NCBI RefSeq assembly: GCF_000308855.1
Contig: NZ_BAGM01000008.1
Span: 1-64,000, forward strand
DNA length: 64,000 nucleotides
Direction of reading: 5' to 3'
Source of the DNA: Nocardia veterana NBRC 100344
GTDB lineage: Bacteria; Actinomycetota; Actinomycetes; Mycobacteriales; Mycobacteriaceae
Made by a program: the position numbers and the translations under genes
Shown: piece by piece, positions 24,698-34,236 of the stretch
How the letters are laid out: each line of letters starts with the position of its first letter
How positions within the stretch are numbered: the stretch's first letter is position 1
Notes under the pieces: model-generated
The model's database searches: none
What the model was told of the DNA's origin: nothing
Seen by the model: only the letters and a program-made list of their open reading frames with translations

Positions 24698-26098
24698 ATG
24701 GCCACAGCACCGTCCGGTGTGGCCGTCCGGCGGTGGATGGCCGATTTCGTCGCCGAAACGCTGCGCGGTGAAGCTCTCGACCGGTTGGTGACCCGGCTGG
24801 ACGCCGTGATCCTCGACCGGGTTCCGGAACTCACCGACCGAGATATTCGCCGCGACCTCGAATCCAGCACCCGGGCACACGCGTTGGCGGTGCTCGGCGG
24901 GCTGACCCAGGACACGATGGACTACTCGGTCCCCGAGCAGGCCCACGCCTTCGCCCGCACCCTCGCCCGGCGCGGCTACGACCTGCGGTTACTGCTGCGG
25001 ATCTATCACATCGGGCAGGAGGCGGCGATCGACTATCTGACCGATGTGATGGACGAGCGGCGGCTGCCCGAGGAATTCGAGCGTTCGGCGCTGCTGCGGC
25101 TGTTCGAGCGGTCGACTCGCTGGATCAACACGTCGGTGGAGGCGCTCACCGACACCTATATGCGCGAACGGGAGCGCGGGCTGCGCGCGGCCCTGAACCA
25201 GCGCACCGAGATCGTGCGGGCGCTGCTGTCGGGCGAGGACGTCGACACCGATTACGCCTCGGCGCGACTGGGTTTCCGCCTCAACCAGCGGCACCTCGCG
25301 GCCGTGGTCTGGACCGATCCGGACCCGGGACCACAACCGGGTGCGGGGACGTTCGACGGCACCGAAGGCTTCGGCGCCCGACGTCGAGCCGATCGCGGGG
25401 CGCAGCGGGGCGGGTACGACGGAATCGGGCTCGATGCCGCCGCCGGGCACCCGGCCCGGGTCGGCGAGCCCGCGGGCGAGGGGGAGTGGGACGATCGGAC
25501 GGCCGCGACCAGCGACGAACTCGTCCGGCTCGAGCGTGCGGTGACCAGGCTGGCCAACGCCCTCGGCGGCGCGGGCGTCCTCACGGTTCCGGCCGGATCA
25601 TCGGCGCTGTGGGCCTGGATCGCCGTCGATGCCGACGAGATCGCGATCCCGTCCGATGTCGTCGCCGCACCGGTGCGGGTCGCGCTGGGCGTGCCCGCTA
25701 CGGGTGCGGCCGGGTTCCGGCAGAGCCACCGCGATGCGCTCGCGGCGCGGCAGGTGGTCGAGCGAGCGGCCGTGGATCTCGGTCGGGTGCTGTCCTACAG
25801 CCAGGTGGAAACGGTATATCTGGCCGGCGCCGACCCGGTGGCCATGCGGGCGCTGATCGGTCGGGAACTCGGGTCGCTGGCCGTGGCGGACGCGAACGCG
25901 GCGCGGCTGCGCGAAACGCTGCTCGCCTATCTGCGTTGCCATCGCAGTCCGGAGGGTGCGGCGGCGCGCCTGGGCGTGCACAAGAACACGGTGCGCTATC
26001 GGATTCAGCGCATCGAGGAATTGCTCGGCCGCCGCGTCGAGGAATGTGGCCTGCGGCTCGAGCTGGCGCTGGAATGTGTCGCGGTCTACGGGGTGTGA
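24698..26098 (+). CDS. PucR-family transcriptional regulator (C-terminal HTH_30)
   Basis: A 466-residue regulator. The N-terminal half is helical (GGDEF-like/CdaR-type sensor region). The C-terminus has the HTH_30 domain: LRCHRSPEGAAARLGVHKNTVRYRIQRIEELLGR. PucR/CdaR proteins activate catabolic genes for purines, diacids, alcohols or similar substrates. A Gly/Pro/Asp-rich, probably disordered insertion (about residues 215-265) splits the middle region. GGAGG six bases before ATG 24698 fixes the start. Divergence from the aldehyde dehydrogenase-SDR pair suggests that pair is its target. Confidence 0.85.
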   Translation: MATAPSGVAVRRWMADFVAETLRGEALDRLVTRLDAVILDRVPELTDRDIRRDLESSTRAHALAVLGGLTQDTMDYSVPEQAHAFARTLARRGYDLRLLLRIYHIGQEAAIDYLTDVMDERRLPEEFERSALLRLFERSTRWINTSVEALTDTYMRERERGLRAALNQRTEIVRALLSGEDVDTDYASARLGFRLNQRHLAAVVWTDPDPGPQPGAGTFDGTEGFGARRRADRGAQRGGYDGIGLDAAAGHPARVGEPAGEGEWDDRTAATSDELVRLERAVTRLANALGGAGVLTVPAGSSALWAWIAVDADEIAIPSDVVAAPVRVALGVPATGAAGFRQSHRDALAARQVVERAAVDLGRVLSYSQVETVYLAGADPVAMRALIGRELGSLAVADANAARLRETLLAYLRCHRSPEGAAARLGVHKNTVRYRIQRIEELLGRRVEECGLRLELALECVAVYGV

Positions 26099-26132
26099 CC
26101 GGCGGAATCGGTTCGGGGCGAACTCGATGCGC

Positions 26133-26384
26133 TCACACCAGATCGCCGGTGCGGCGCAGCGGCGGTTCGGCCGCCGGCGTCACCGGATGATCGGGTAGTT
26201 CCGCCAGCAGTGTGGTGGTCGCCGCGGCCACCGCCGCCACCGCCTTGTCGAAAGCCGGCTTCGTGGCGTACGACAGACCGGTCAGGCCACCCACCCGGCG
26301 CACGTATTCCTGTGCGGCAGCGAAGATTTCCTGTTCGGTGGCGCGGGGTTCGAGCCCGCGCAGCACGGTGATGTTGCTACCCAT
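26133..26384 (-). CDS. DUF2277 family protein
   Basis: An 83-residue protein starting MGSNITVLRGLEPRATEQEI, which matches the DUF2277 pattern (…NI..LRGLEPPAT..EI..A..QYVRK). It is small, helical and soluble; its role is unknown. The longer open frame upstream is not used, because the family begins at this Met (26384). The C-terminus is PPLRRTGDLV. Confidence 0.8.
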   Translation of the reverse strand: MGSNITVLRGLEPRATEQEIFAAAQEYVRRVGGLTGLSYATKPAFDKAVAAVAAATTTLLAELPDHPVTPAAEPPLRRTGDLV

Positions 26385-26591
26385 GGCGCCGAGAGTAGCC
26401 CTCGGTCGGGGCTTGCGGCGCCCGATGAAACGGCAAATGTGAAAAAAGTGTGTATCGGAATGTGGCGGGATGTCCGGACGCACCGATCCGCGGCCGATTC
26501 CCGCGGTGTCCGGCCCGGCTCCGGACCCCCGTCGACACGGCATCGGAAGATAATCGAACCCCGGCCCGGCCGATGCGACACAATCGGAACC

Positions 26592-27413
26592 ATGGCTGCC
26601 CGCGACATGCCGACCCTGACCACCTTCCCCTATCCGGAACTGGACGAGCGCGAGGACGATCACTGGTCCGGCGCCCAGGTTTCCGACGACGAATTGCGCG
26701 CTCTGTCCCTCGGCGCCTTCTATTCCGCCCGGTGGGACGCCTTCCACGACGCTCTGCTGCTCGGCCCCGAACGCGAACATCCACTGGGCGACCGGCGCGA
26801 GCTGGCCATCGACACCCTGACCGGGGCGTGGGGGATCACCGACGGCACCGAGGCGATGGCCTCGATGGAGCAACTGCTGGAGGGCATGCACGCGCCGCTG
26901 TACGCGCTGGTCCATCCGCTGGTGATGGCGGCGGTCAACTCGCCCGAGCGGGATCGCTTCGGTGAGCGCGCCGACCGGCACCGCGCCTTCCTGCGGCAGG
27001 TCGGGTCGTTTCGGGGGATGGACAATCCGGAAGCTCTGGTCCGCGATTACGACATCTGGTCGCAGGCGATCAAACTCGACCTCACCGGCCATCTGGTGCA
27101 GCCGCTGCCGGCCGATATCCAGGCCTGGGATCTGGCCCGGGTGGTCGCGGTGGCCCGGATGGCGTTCACCGCGGGCTATCTCGAGGCCGATGCGGCCTGG
27201 GATTACGTGATGCGCGCCCTACCCGCGGCGCAGAAGCGCTACCGCAACTGGCGGCAGTTCGGCGACGCCTACCTCACGGGCTGGACCTATTGGCAGGCGT
27301 GCGAGGACCTGGCGGAACTGAAATCGGGCGGGATCGACCGCCGGCTCGAGCTGGTTCGGCTGTGGATGCGCCCGACCAGCCCGTGGCGCCGGATCACCCT
27401 GCAGGGCGAGTAG
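26592..27413 (+). CDS. DUF1266-domain protein
   Basis: A 273-residue soluble protein. WGITDGTEAMASMEQLLEGMH, followed later by AWDLARVVAVARMAFTAGYLEADAAWDYV, YRNWRQFGDAYLTGWTYWQ and a C-terminal WMRPTSPWRRI, is the signature layout of DUF1266 (YbeU/YbeR-like) proteins. Their function is unknown; some occur near toxin-immunity or surface systems, but nothing here supports that. ATG 26592 was chosen as the first Met after the upstream gene's control region; MPTLTTF five codons on is possible. Confidence 0.75.
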   Translation: MAARDMPTLTTFPYPELDEREDDHWSGAQVSDDELRALSLGAFYSARWDAFHDALLLGPEREHPLGDRRELAIDTLTGAWGITDGTEAMASMEQLLEGMHAPLYALVHPLVMAAVNSPERDRFGERADRHRAFLRQVGSFRGMDNPEALVRDYDIWSQAIKLDLTGHLVQPLPADIQAWDLARVVAVARMAFTAGYLEADAAWDYVMRALPAAQKRYRNWRQFGDAYLTGWTYWQACEDLAELKSGGIDRRLELVRLWMRPTSPWRRITLQGE

Positions 27414-27420
27414 CGGGCGA

Positions 27421-28344
27421 TCAGTCGGGGAGCGAGCGCAGGATCCCGCGGCCGTAGCGCTGGAACTGCGCATCGTCGACCATCGCCAGCGAATGCCGCT
27501 CGACCAGCAGTTCCCACTCCGAATACAGCTGGGCCACCCCGGGATCCGGCGGCGCCACCGCGCCGTCGGCCGATTCCCGCTGAATCGCGAAGTTGACCGC
27601 GCCGACGATGCGGTCGGTATCGGCCCGATCGGTGCCGAGGAAGCGCAGCGTCGTATTGCCGTCGGTCAGATCGATGCCGTATTCGCCCTCGGGCTCGTCG
27701 CCGGTTCCCTTCCCGACCTCGGCCGAGATCAACGCCGATACCGGCATCTCGTGGGCGTATCGGGGGGTTGACCCGATCGACAGGAACAGCACCCGCCCGG
27801 TGGTGACGGCCAGGAGTCCGCGCCCCCGGCCGGCCGGGGGCACGGCGGTGACGAGAGCCGTCTCGAGCATGAATTCGTCGGGAGTGACCATCGAATGCAG
27901 CGCGCTCGCGGCCGAGCGGGTCTCGCGCCGCGGCGCCATCCGGCGCACGGCCCGATCCACATCGGCCCGGGTGGGGCCGGATCGACCCCAGACCGGGGCG
28001 GGCGGAACCAGATCCGGTGCCGCCATGTCGATACGTTGAGTGGCCAGGATCTGGGAGTTGATCCGCTCCACGATCACGGTGGCGGCCGGCACGTCGTGCT
28101 CGGCGATCAGTACCGGAAGCGGGGTGCGGTCGGCCGGAACGCCGGTGAGGACCGGACTGGGATAACGCAGATAGATCTCGATCACGACGGCGTCGTCGGC
28201 GCGCCGGTTCAGCCGGACCTTGAGCAGGTCCGACACCGGAACGTCGAGCACCCGCTCGCCGTCGGTGCCCGGCCGCAGGACCTGTAGCCGCCCGCCGCCG
28301 TGGCGCAGAATCGCCGTGGGTGTCCGTAGCTCGACTATGTCCAT
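27421..28344 (-). CDS. Uncharacterised 307-residue protein
   Basis: I recognise no named family. Residues about 1-100 form a beta-rich acidic domain (MDIVELRTPTAILRHGGGRL). The second half contains a PH-like stretch, LLAVTTGRVLFLSIGSTPRYAHEMPVSALISAEV, of the kind found in bacterial PH/YokE-like domains. A C-terminal helix follows (AQLYSEWELLVERHSLAMVDD). It has no membrane segment. GGGGG before ATG 28344 supports the start. It is convergent with the DUF1266 gene and divergent from ftsH. Confidence 0.6.
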   Translation of the reverse strand: MDIVELRTPTAILRHGGGRLQVLRPGTDGERVLDVPVSDLLKVRLNRRADDAVVIEIYLRYPSPVLTGVPADRTPLPVLIAEHDVPAATVIVERINSQILATQRIDMAAPDLVPPAPVWGRSGPTRADVDRAVRRMAPRRETRSAASALHSMVTPDEFMLETALVTAVPPAGRGRGLLAVTTGRVLFLSIGSTPRYAHEMPVSALISAEVGKGTGDEPEGEYGIDLTDGNTTLRFLGTDRADTDRIVGAVNFAIQRESADGAVAPPDPGVAQLYSEWELLVERHSLAMVDDAQFQRYGRGILRSLPD

Positions 28345-28655
28345 ACCCCCTGCGTTCGTCCTGTGTTGTCGCTCACAATAGGTCGTGCATGCCATGATTG
28401 GGACCACTTGGACGGACACCGCGAGGTGATCGCCCGATAGGTCGGGAACCACCTGCGTTCTCCGACCGTTTACCTGTTGAACTGCATCAGCTGCCGAACT
28501 GCGCGATGTATCGAGTAGACCGTACGCGGTAACGTGGCTTGTCCGCATCCGTTCTGCCCGACCCGGTCGGTGCCGGTATGGATACGGCCCCGCCCGACGC
28601 ATAGTAGGCATACACCGGAAACACCGGAAAGGACTGGCCCGCCGGCCGACGCTCT
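28345..28655. other. Intergenic region upstream of ftsH (311 nt)
   Basis: Contains the promoters of the minus-strand 307-residue gene and of ftsH. No further gene or clear operator was seen. A TTGAAC-like hexamer near 28477 and AT-richer sequence to about 28520 could be the ftsH promoter, but no convincing -10 at the right spacing was identified. Confidence 0.4.
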
Positions 28656-31031
28656 ATGAACCGCAAGACAGTGTTTCGCAACCTGGCCATAGTCGCGGGC
28701 ATCCTGCTCGTGATCTATCTGGTCAGCTACTTCAGCAACGACACGCGCGGCTGGAAGAACGTCGATACCTCGGTGGCGCTCACCCAGCTTGCCGACAAGC
28801 AGAACGTCAAGCAGGTGCAGATCGATGACAAAGAGCAGCAGCTGCGCATCACCCTGAAACAGGGCAACGACGCCACCGACGGCCAGACCCAGATCATGGC
28901 CAAGTACCCCGGCGGCAGCGAGGTCTCGGCGCAGATCCTCAAGGACGTGCAACAGTCCGGCGCGCCGTACAACACGGCGGTCAAACAGGACAGCTGGTTC
29001 ACCCAGGTGCTGCTGTTCGTCCTGCCGATGGTGATTCTGCTCGGCCTGTTCGTCTTCGTGATGGCGCGGATGCAGGGCGGTGGCCGCGGCGGCATGATGG
29101 GCTTCGGCAAATCCAAGGCCAAACAGCTGTCGAAGGATATGCCCAAGACCACGTTCGCCGATGTGGCCGGCGCCGACGAGGCCGTCGAAGAGCTGTACGA
29201 GATCAAGGACTTCCTGCAGAACCCGGCCCGCTATCAGGCGCTGGGCGCCAAGATCCCCAAGGGTGTGCTGCTCTACGGCCCGCCCGGAACCGGTAAGACG
29301 CTGCTGGCCCGCGCGGTCGCCGGTGAGGCCGGGGTGCCGTTCTTCACCATCTCCGGTTCGGACTTCGTCGAGATGTTCGTCGGTGTCGGCGCCTCCCGGG
29401 TGCGCGACCTGTTCGACCAGGCCAAGCAGAACAGCCCCTGCATCATCTTCGTCGACGAGATCGACGCGGTCGGCCGCCAGCGCGGCGCGGGCCTCGGTGG
29501 TGGGCACGACGAGCGCGAGCAGACGCTGAACCAGCTGCTGGTCGAGATGGACGGATTCGGCGACCGCACCGGTGTGATCATCATCGCGGCCACCAACCGG
29601 CCCGACATCCTGGACCCGGCGTTGCTGCGTCCGGGCCGTTTCGATCGCCAGATCCCGGTCGGCAATCCGGATCTCGCCGGTCGGCGCGCGATCCTGCGCG
29701 TGCATTCACAGGGCAAGCCGATCGCGCCCGATGCCGACCTGGACGGCCTCGCCAAGCGGACCGTCGGCATGTCGGGTGCCGATCTGGCCAACGTGATCAA
29801 TGAGGCGGCGCTGCTCACCGCGCGTGAGCACGGCAACGTCATCACCGGTCCGGCGCTGGAGGAATCGGTCGACCGCGTGATCGGCGGCCCGCGGCGCAAG
29901 AGCCGGATCATCAGCGAGCACGAGAAGAAGATCACCGCCTACCACGAGGGCGGCCATACCCTCGCCGCCTGGGCGATGCCGGATATCGAGCCCGTCTACA
30001 AGGTCACGATCCTGGCCCGCGGTCGCACCGGCGGTCACGCCATGACCGTGCCCGAGGACGACAAGGGCCTGATGACGCGCTCGGAGATGATCGCCCGCCT
30101 CGTGATGGCGATGGGCGGCCGGGCGGCCGAGGAGTTGGTCTTCCACGAGCCGACCACCGGCGCCTCCTCCGATATCGACCAGGCCACCAAGATCGCCCGC
30201 GCGATGGTCACCGAATACGGCATGAGCGCGCGGCTGGGCGCGGTGCGCTACGGCCAGGAACAGGGTGATCCGTTCCTCGGTCGCACGATGGGCACCGCGT
30301 CGGACTACTCGCACGAGGTCGCCCGCGAGATCGACGAGGAGGTGCGCAACCTCATCGAGGCCGCGCACACCGAGGCCTGGGCGATCCTCAACGAGTACCG
30401 CGACGAGCTCGACGCCCTGGCCAGTGCCCTGCTGGAGCGGGAGACGCTGCACCGCAAGGATCTCGAACAGGTGCTGGCGACCGTGGACAAGCGGCCGCGC
30501 ATCACGGCGTTCAACGACTTCGGCGAGCGGGTGCCGTCCGATCGGCCGCCGGTGAAGACCCCGCGCGAGCTGGCCGCCGAACGCGGCGAGCCGTGGCCCG
30601 ACGAGGACGAGACCCGCAAGTCCGGTCAGCCTGCGCCGCAGCCGGTGCCGGCCAACGGCTACCCCCATCCGCAGGAGGGGTATCGCAACCCGACCCCGGC
30701 GTACGGCTACCCGGCGCCGCAGCCCGGTGGCTATCAGCGCCCGGCAGCCGGCCCCGGATATCCGCGGCAGGGCACCCACGGGTCCCGTCCCGATTACGGC
30801 GCTCCGGCCGGCTGGTCGGCCCCGGGCTGGCCGCCGCAGGAGGACTCGTCCGCGGGCGGGGCGCAGCAGCCGGAATACGGCGGCGGATACGGCGGCCCGC
30901 AAGGGTACGGCGATCCGCAGCGTTACGGTGGCGGCCACCGGCGAACCGAGTGGTCCGGCGATCAGGAGGGCTCGCCGCAGAACGGCACCCAGGATCACGA
31001 CGAATGGAACGGACCGAACAGCCGGCGCTGA
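28656..31031 (+). CDS. ftsH: ATP-dependent zinc metalloprotease FtsH
   Basis: A 791-residue membrane AAA+ protease that degrades misfolded and regulatory membrane proteins. Two transmembrane helices (about 8-25 and 120-140) flank an extracytoplasmic domain. The AAA domain has Walker A GPPGTGKT, Walker B IIFVDEID and the second region [19 protein letters not shown]. The M41 peptidase zinc motif is HEGGH. After residue 640 there is a Pro/Gly/Tyr-rich, probably disordered tail of about 150 residues, common in actinobacteria. It starts the ftsH-folE-folP-folB-folK block, as in mycobacteria. Confidence 0.98.
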   Translation: MNRKTVFRNLAIVAGILLVIYLVSYFSNDTRGWKNVDTSVALTQLADKQNVKQVQIDDKEQQLRITLKQGNDATDGQTQIMAKYPGGSEVSAQILKDVQQSGAPYNTAVKQDSWFTQVLLFVLPMVILLGLFVFVMARMQGGGRGGMMGFGKSKAKQLSKDMPKTTFADVAGADEAVEELYEIKDFLQNPARYQALGAKIPKGVLLYGPPGTGKTLLARAVAGEAGVPFFTISGSDFVEMFVGVGASRVRDLFDQAKQNSPCIIFVDEIDAVGRQRGAGLGGGHDEREQTLNQLLVEMDGFGDRTGVIIIAATNRPDILDPALLRPGRFDRQIPVGNPDLAGRRAILRVHSQGKPIAPDADLDGLAKRTVGMSGADLANVINEAALLTAREHGNVITGPALEESVDRVIGGPRRKSRIISEHEKKITAYHEGGHTLAAWAMPDIEPVYKVTILARGRTGGHAMTVPEDDKGLMTRSEMIARLVMAMGGRAAEELVFHEPTTGASSDIDQATKIARAMVTEYGMSARLGAVRYGQEQGDPFLGRTMGTASDYSHEVAREIDEEVRNLIEAAHTEAWAILNEYRDELDALASALLERETLHRKDLEQVLATVDKRPRITAFNDFGERVPSDRPPVKTPRELAAERGEPWPDEDETRKSGQPAPQPVPANGYPHPQEGYRNPTPAYGYPAPQPGGYQRPAAGPGYPRQGTHGSRPDYGAPAGWSAPGWPPQEDSSAGGAQQPEYGGGYGGPQGYGDPQRYGGGHRRTEWSGDQEGSPQNGTQDHDEWNGPNSRR

Positions 31032-31157
31032 CCGCCTGCGATTAGGCTCGACGGTCGGATGCGGCGGGAGAGCCCGGCGCATCCCGCGGCGGGCGGTTAC
31101 CGCCGCGAACCGCGCTCTCGGCGCGTTGATTACGTGATTGTGTGGAGGTGTCCTCGA

Positions 31158-31826
31158 ATGTCGGCCAACAACAGCGCTCCCGCTGGGTCCGATTCGGCGT
31201 CCACGGGTGTCTCCGTGGCCACGGAGGCGCCTGCCCTGGTCGCGTTGAGTACCGGACGACCGTTCGACCAGGACCGCGCCGAGGCCGCCGTACGGGAATT
31301 GCTGATCGCGGTCGGTGAGGACCCGGATCGCCCCGGCCTGCTCGACACTCCCGCCCGGGTTGCCCGGGCCTATCGGGAGATGTTCGCCGGGCTGTACGTG
31401 GAGCCCGATTCGGTGTTGAACACAACCTTCGACGAGGGACATCAGGAACTCGTGCTGGTCCGCGACATCCCGATGTACTCCACCTGCGAGCACCACCTGG
31501 TGTCCTTTCACGGGGTCGCCCACGTCGGCTATATTCCCGGCCCGCAGGGCCGCGTGACCGGCCTTTCGAAACTGGCCCGCCTCGTCGATCTGTACGCCAA
31601 GCGGCCGCAGGTGCAGGAGCGGCTGACCAGCCAGATCGCCGACGCGGTGATGCGCAAACTGGATCCGCGCGGTGCGATCGTGGTGGTCGAGGCCGAACAT
31701 CTCTGCATGGCGATGCGCGGTATCCGCAAGCCCGGCGCGAGCACCACCACCTCCGCGGTGCGCGGGCTGTTGCAGACCAACGCGTCCTCGCGCGCCGAGG
31801 CGCTCGACCTGATCCTGCGCAAGTGA
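31158..31826 (+). CDS. folE: GTP cyclohydrolase I
   Basis: A 222-residue enzyme that opens the folate pathway by converting GTP to dihydroneopterin triphosphate. Zinc and active-site motifs are present: [49 protein letters not shown] and [16 protein letters not shown]. The first 35 residues are a variable Ser/Ala-rich leader. TGGAGGTG lies a few bases before ATG 31158; an upstream in-frame start at 31059 is less likely. folP starts 10 nt after its stop. Confidence 0.97.
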   Translation: MSANNSAPAGSDSASTGVSVATEAPALVALSTGRPFDQDRAEAAVRELLIAVGEDPDRPGLLDTPARVARAYREMFAGLYVEPDSVLNTTFDEGHQELVLVRDIPMYSTCEHHLVSFHGVAHVGYIPGPQGRVTGLSKLARLVDLYAKRPQVQERLTSQIADAVMRKLDPRGAIVVVEAEHLCMAMRGIRKPGASTTTSAVRGLLQTNASSRAEALDLILRK

Positions 31827-31836
31827 GCGGTCGCCC

Positions 31837-32751
31837 ATGAGCCCATTGATCACGCCGCGGGACGGCCGTTCGTGTGTGGTGATGGGCGTGGTGAACGTCA
31901 CCAGCGACTCGTTCTCCGACGGCGGCCGCTACCTGGACCCGGCCCTCGCGGTGGCGCACGGGATCCGGCTGTACGAGGCGGGCGCCGACATCATCGATGT
32001 CGGCGGGGAATCCACCCGGCCGGGTGCGGTGCGCATCGATCCCGAGACCGAGGCGGCACGCGTGGTTCCGGTGATTCGTGGCCTGGTCGAAGCCGGGGTG
32101 CCGACCAGCGTCGACACCATGCGCGCCGGGGTGGCGGCGGCGGCGATCGAGGCCGGGGTGAGTGTCGTCAACGACGTCTCCGGTGGCCGCGCCGACGCGG
32201 ATATGGTGAAAGTCGTTGCGGCGGCCCAGATCCCGTGGATCCTGATGCACTGGCGAGCCAACGCCGACCATCGTCACCTCGGTCCGGCCGAACAGTACGA
32301 CGATGTGGTGCGCGAGGTGCTGGCGGAACTGTCGGCCCAGGTCGATCTCGCGATGGCGGCCGGCGTCCATCCCGATCGCCTGGTGCTGGACCCGGGCCTC
32401 GGATTCGCCAAGAACGCCGAACACAACTGGGCACTGCTGGGTGCCCTCCCGGAACTGACGGCCCAGGGTCTGCCGATTCTGGTCGGCGCCTCACGCAAGC
32501 GTTTCCTGGGTTCGTTGCTCGGCGACGCCGCCGGCCCGCGCCCGCCGGACGGGCGCGAGGTCGCCACCGCGACGATTTCCGCCCTCGCCGCCGAACACGG
32601 CGCCTGGGGCGTGCGCGTGCACGATGTGCGGTCCTCACTCGACGCCATCGCAGTCGCGGATGCATGGCGGCGAGCCGCCGATCGAGAACAGCGGCGAGCC
32701 GCCGATCGAGCCGCCGAACAGGGACGTTCACACAGTCAGGGGAGCCGGTGA
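31837..32751 (+). CDS. folP: Dihydropteroate synthase
   Basis: A 304-residue enzyme joining p-aminobenzoate to dihydropterin pyrophosphate, the sulfonamide target. Both pterin-binding signatures are visible: [16 protein letters not shown] and [14 protein letters not shown]. They are followed by [17 protein letters not shown] and [10 protein letters not shown]. The C-terminus carries a short duplicated [13 protein letters not shown] segment from a small DNA repeat (about 32673-32712). Its TGA overlaps the folB GTG. Confidence 0.97.
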   Translation: MSPLITPRDGRSCVVMGVVNVTSDSFSDGGRYLDPALAVAHGIRLYEAGADIIDVGGESTRPGAVRIDPETEAARVVPVIRGLVEAGVPTSVDTMRAGVAAAAIEAGVSVVNDVSGGRADADMVKVVAAAQIPWILMHWRANADHRHLGPAEQYDDVVREVLAELSAQVDLAMAAGVHPDRLVLDPGLGFAKNAEHNWALLGALPELTAQGLPILVGASRKRFLGSLLGDAAGPRPPDGREVATATISALAAEHGAWGVRVHDVRSSLDAIAVADAWRRAADREQRRAADRAAEQGRSHSQGSR

Positions 32752-33140
32752 GTACCGATCGCATCGAGCTGCGCGGCCTGCGCGCCTACGGTCATCACGG
32801 CTGCTTCGATTTCGAGCGCCGCGACGGTCAGGAATTCGTCGTGGATCTCACGTTGTGGCTGGATTTCGCGAAGGCGGCCGCCACCGACGAGCTGTCGGCG
32901 ACCGTGGACTACGGCGAGTTGGCGCAGCGGGCCGTCGCGATCGTCTCCGGGCCGCCCCGCAATTTGATCGAGACGGTCGCCGCCGAAATCGCCGACGACG
33001 TGATGCGGGACGAGCGGGTCGCCGCGGCCGAGGTGGTCGTGCACAAGCCCGCCGCGCCGATTCCGCACACCTTCGCCGATGTCCGGGTGGTGGCCACCCG
33101 GCGTCGGGATTCGGCAACCGGGCCGGGGGTAGCCGGATGA
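32748..33140 (+). CDS. folB: Dihydroneopterin aldolase
   Basis: A 130-residue enzyme cleaving dihydroneopterin to 6-hydroxymethyl-dihydropterin and glycolaldehyde. [30 protein letters not shown] and the [14 protein letters not shown] and VHKPAAPIP segments define the family. GTG 32748 overlaps the folP stop by four bases (GTGA), and its stop overlaps the folK start (ATGA). Confidence 0.96.
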   Translation: MSTDRIELRGLRAYGHHGCFDFERRDGQEFVVDLTLWLDFAKAAATDELSATVDYGELAQRAVAIVSGPPRNLIETVAAEIADDVMRDERVAAAEVVVHKPAAPIPHTFADVRVVATRRRDSATGPGVAG

Positions 33141-33673
33141 GCCGTGCGGTGTTGTCGATCGGATCGAACCTGGGGGATCGGTTCGCCCATCTCCGCAGCG
33201 TGGTCGAGGCGCTGGAGCCGCAGTTGGTGGCGGTGTCGTCGGTCTACTCCACGCCGCCGTGGGGTGGCGTGCCGCAGGAGAACTATCTCAATGCCGTGCT
33301 GGTGGTCGAGGATTCCGCCCTGGGGCCGCGCGATTGGCTCGAACGCGGGCAGGAATTGGAGCAGCGCGCCGGACGGGTTCGCGAGATCCGCTGGGGGGCA
33401 CGGACTCTCGATGTCGACGTGGTGTGGTGCGCGGTGCCGCGCGCCGACGGTCCGCATCCGGTGGTCAGTACCGATCCCACTCTGACGCTGCCGCATCCGC
33501 AGGCGCACAATCGCGCGTTCGTCCTGATCCCGTGGCTGGAGATCGAGCCGGAGGCGACGTTGGCGGTCGGTGGCCGGGTGCGCCCGATCCGCGAGCTGCT
33601 GGCCGAACTCGATCTCGCCGAAATCGATGGTGTGCGGGCCACCGAACTGTCGCTGCACGCGACCGATCGATGA
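33137..33673 (+). CDS. folK: 2-amino-4-hydroxy-6-hydroxymethyldihydropteridine pyrophosphokinase
   Basis: A 178-residue kinase that transfers pyrophosphate from ATP to the pterin alcohol just before folP's step. Family landmarks: [30 protein letters not shown], the metal-binding RTLDVDVVW and [13 protein letters not shown]. It is coupled to folB by an ATGA overlap. Confidence 0.97.
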   Translation: MSRAVLSIGSNLGDRFAHLRSVVEALEPQLVAVSSVYSTPPWGGVPQENYLNAVLVVEDSALGPRDWLERGQELEQRAGRVREIRWGARTLDVDVVWCAVPRADGPHPVVSTDPTLTLPHPQAHNRAFVLIPWLEIEPEATLAVGGRVRPIRELLAELDLAEIDGVRATELSLHATDR

Positions 33674-33686
33674 ACGGTGAGCGGGC

Positions 33687-34166
33687 ATGAATGTGATGCG
33701 GCCGACCAAGGTCTTGGACCTGCTCGCGAACGTGGCGATCGCCGCGGCGGTGGCGTGGGTGGCGACCCGGTGGTCCTACTCCAGTTTTCCGCCGATCACG
33801 GTGATCGCGGGTGCCTCGCTGTATCCGGTGGCCGCGCTGGAGGCGGTGCTGGCCTTCGTGATCCGCGCCCGGGTGGGTGATCAGCGCATCGGCGACGGGC
33901 CCAAGCAGTTGCATCCGATCACCGCGGCTCGTGCGGTCGCGTTGGCGAAGGCTTCCGCGCAGGTCGGTTCGCTGGCGGCGGGGGTCTGGCTCGGCTTCCT
34001 GATCTGGGTGCTGCCGCAGCGCTCGCAGGTGCGAGCGGCGGCCGCGGATACTCCCGGTGCGATCGTCGGTCTGGTGGCCGGTGTGGTGCTGGTGGCGGCG
34101 GCGTTGTGGCTGGAGTATTGCTGTCGCGCGCCACACGAACCACCAGACGAACCAGCTACCCCATAG
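33687..34166 (+). CDS. DUF3180 membrane protein
   Basis: A 159-residue membrane protein with four predicted transmembrane helices: about 12-27, 36-57, 87-108 and 124-141. It corresponds in position and pattern to the DUF3180 protein that follows folK in mycobacteria and rhodococci. Function is unknown. PKQLHPITAARAVALAKASAQVGS between helices 2 and 3 is the conserved-looking loop. It could start at 33687 (MNV) or 33696 (MRP). Confidence 0.85.
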   Translation: MNVMRPTKVLDLLANVAIAAAVAWVATRWSYSSFPPITVIAGASLYPVAALEAVLAFVIRARVGDQRIGDGPKQLHPITAARAVALAKASAQVGSLAAGVWLGFLIWVLPQRSQVRAAAADTPGAIVGLVAGVVLVAAALWLEYCCRAPHEPPDEPATP

Positions 34167-34236
34167 CTATCACTGTTCACTGAGGTTCCGAGGTGGCTGC
34201 GAGCCGAAATCCGCTATTCGAGCTACCCTTGCGGGC

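Noticed and set aside
28470..31901. Minus-strand open frames of 411 and 731 codons opposite ftsH and folE
   Set aside because: They lie wholly antisense to unmistakable genes and show no domain or ribosome site.
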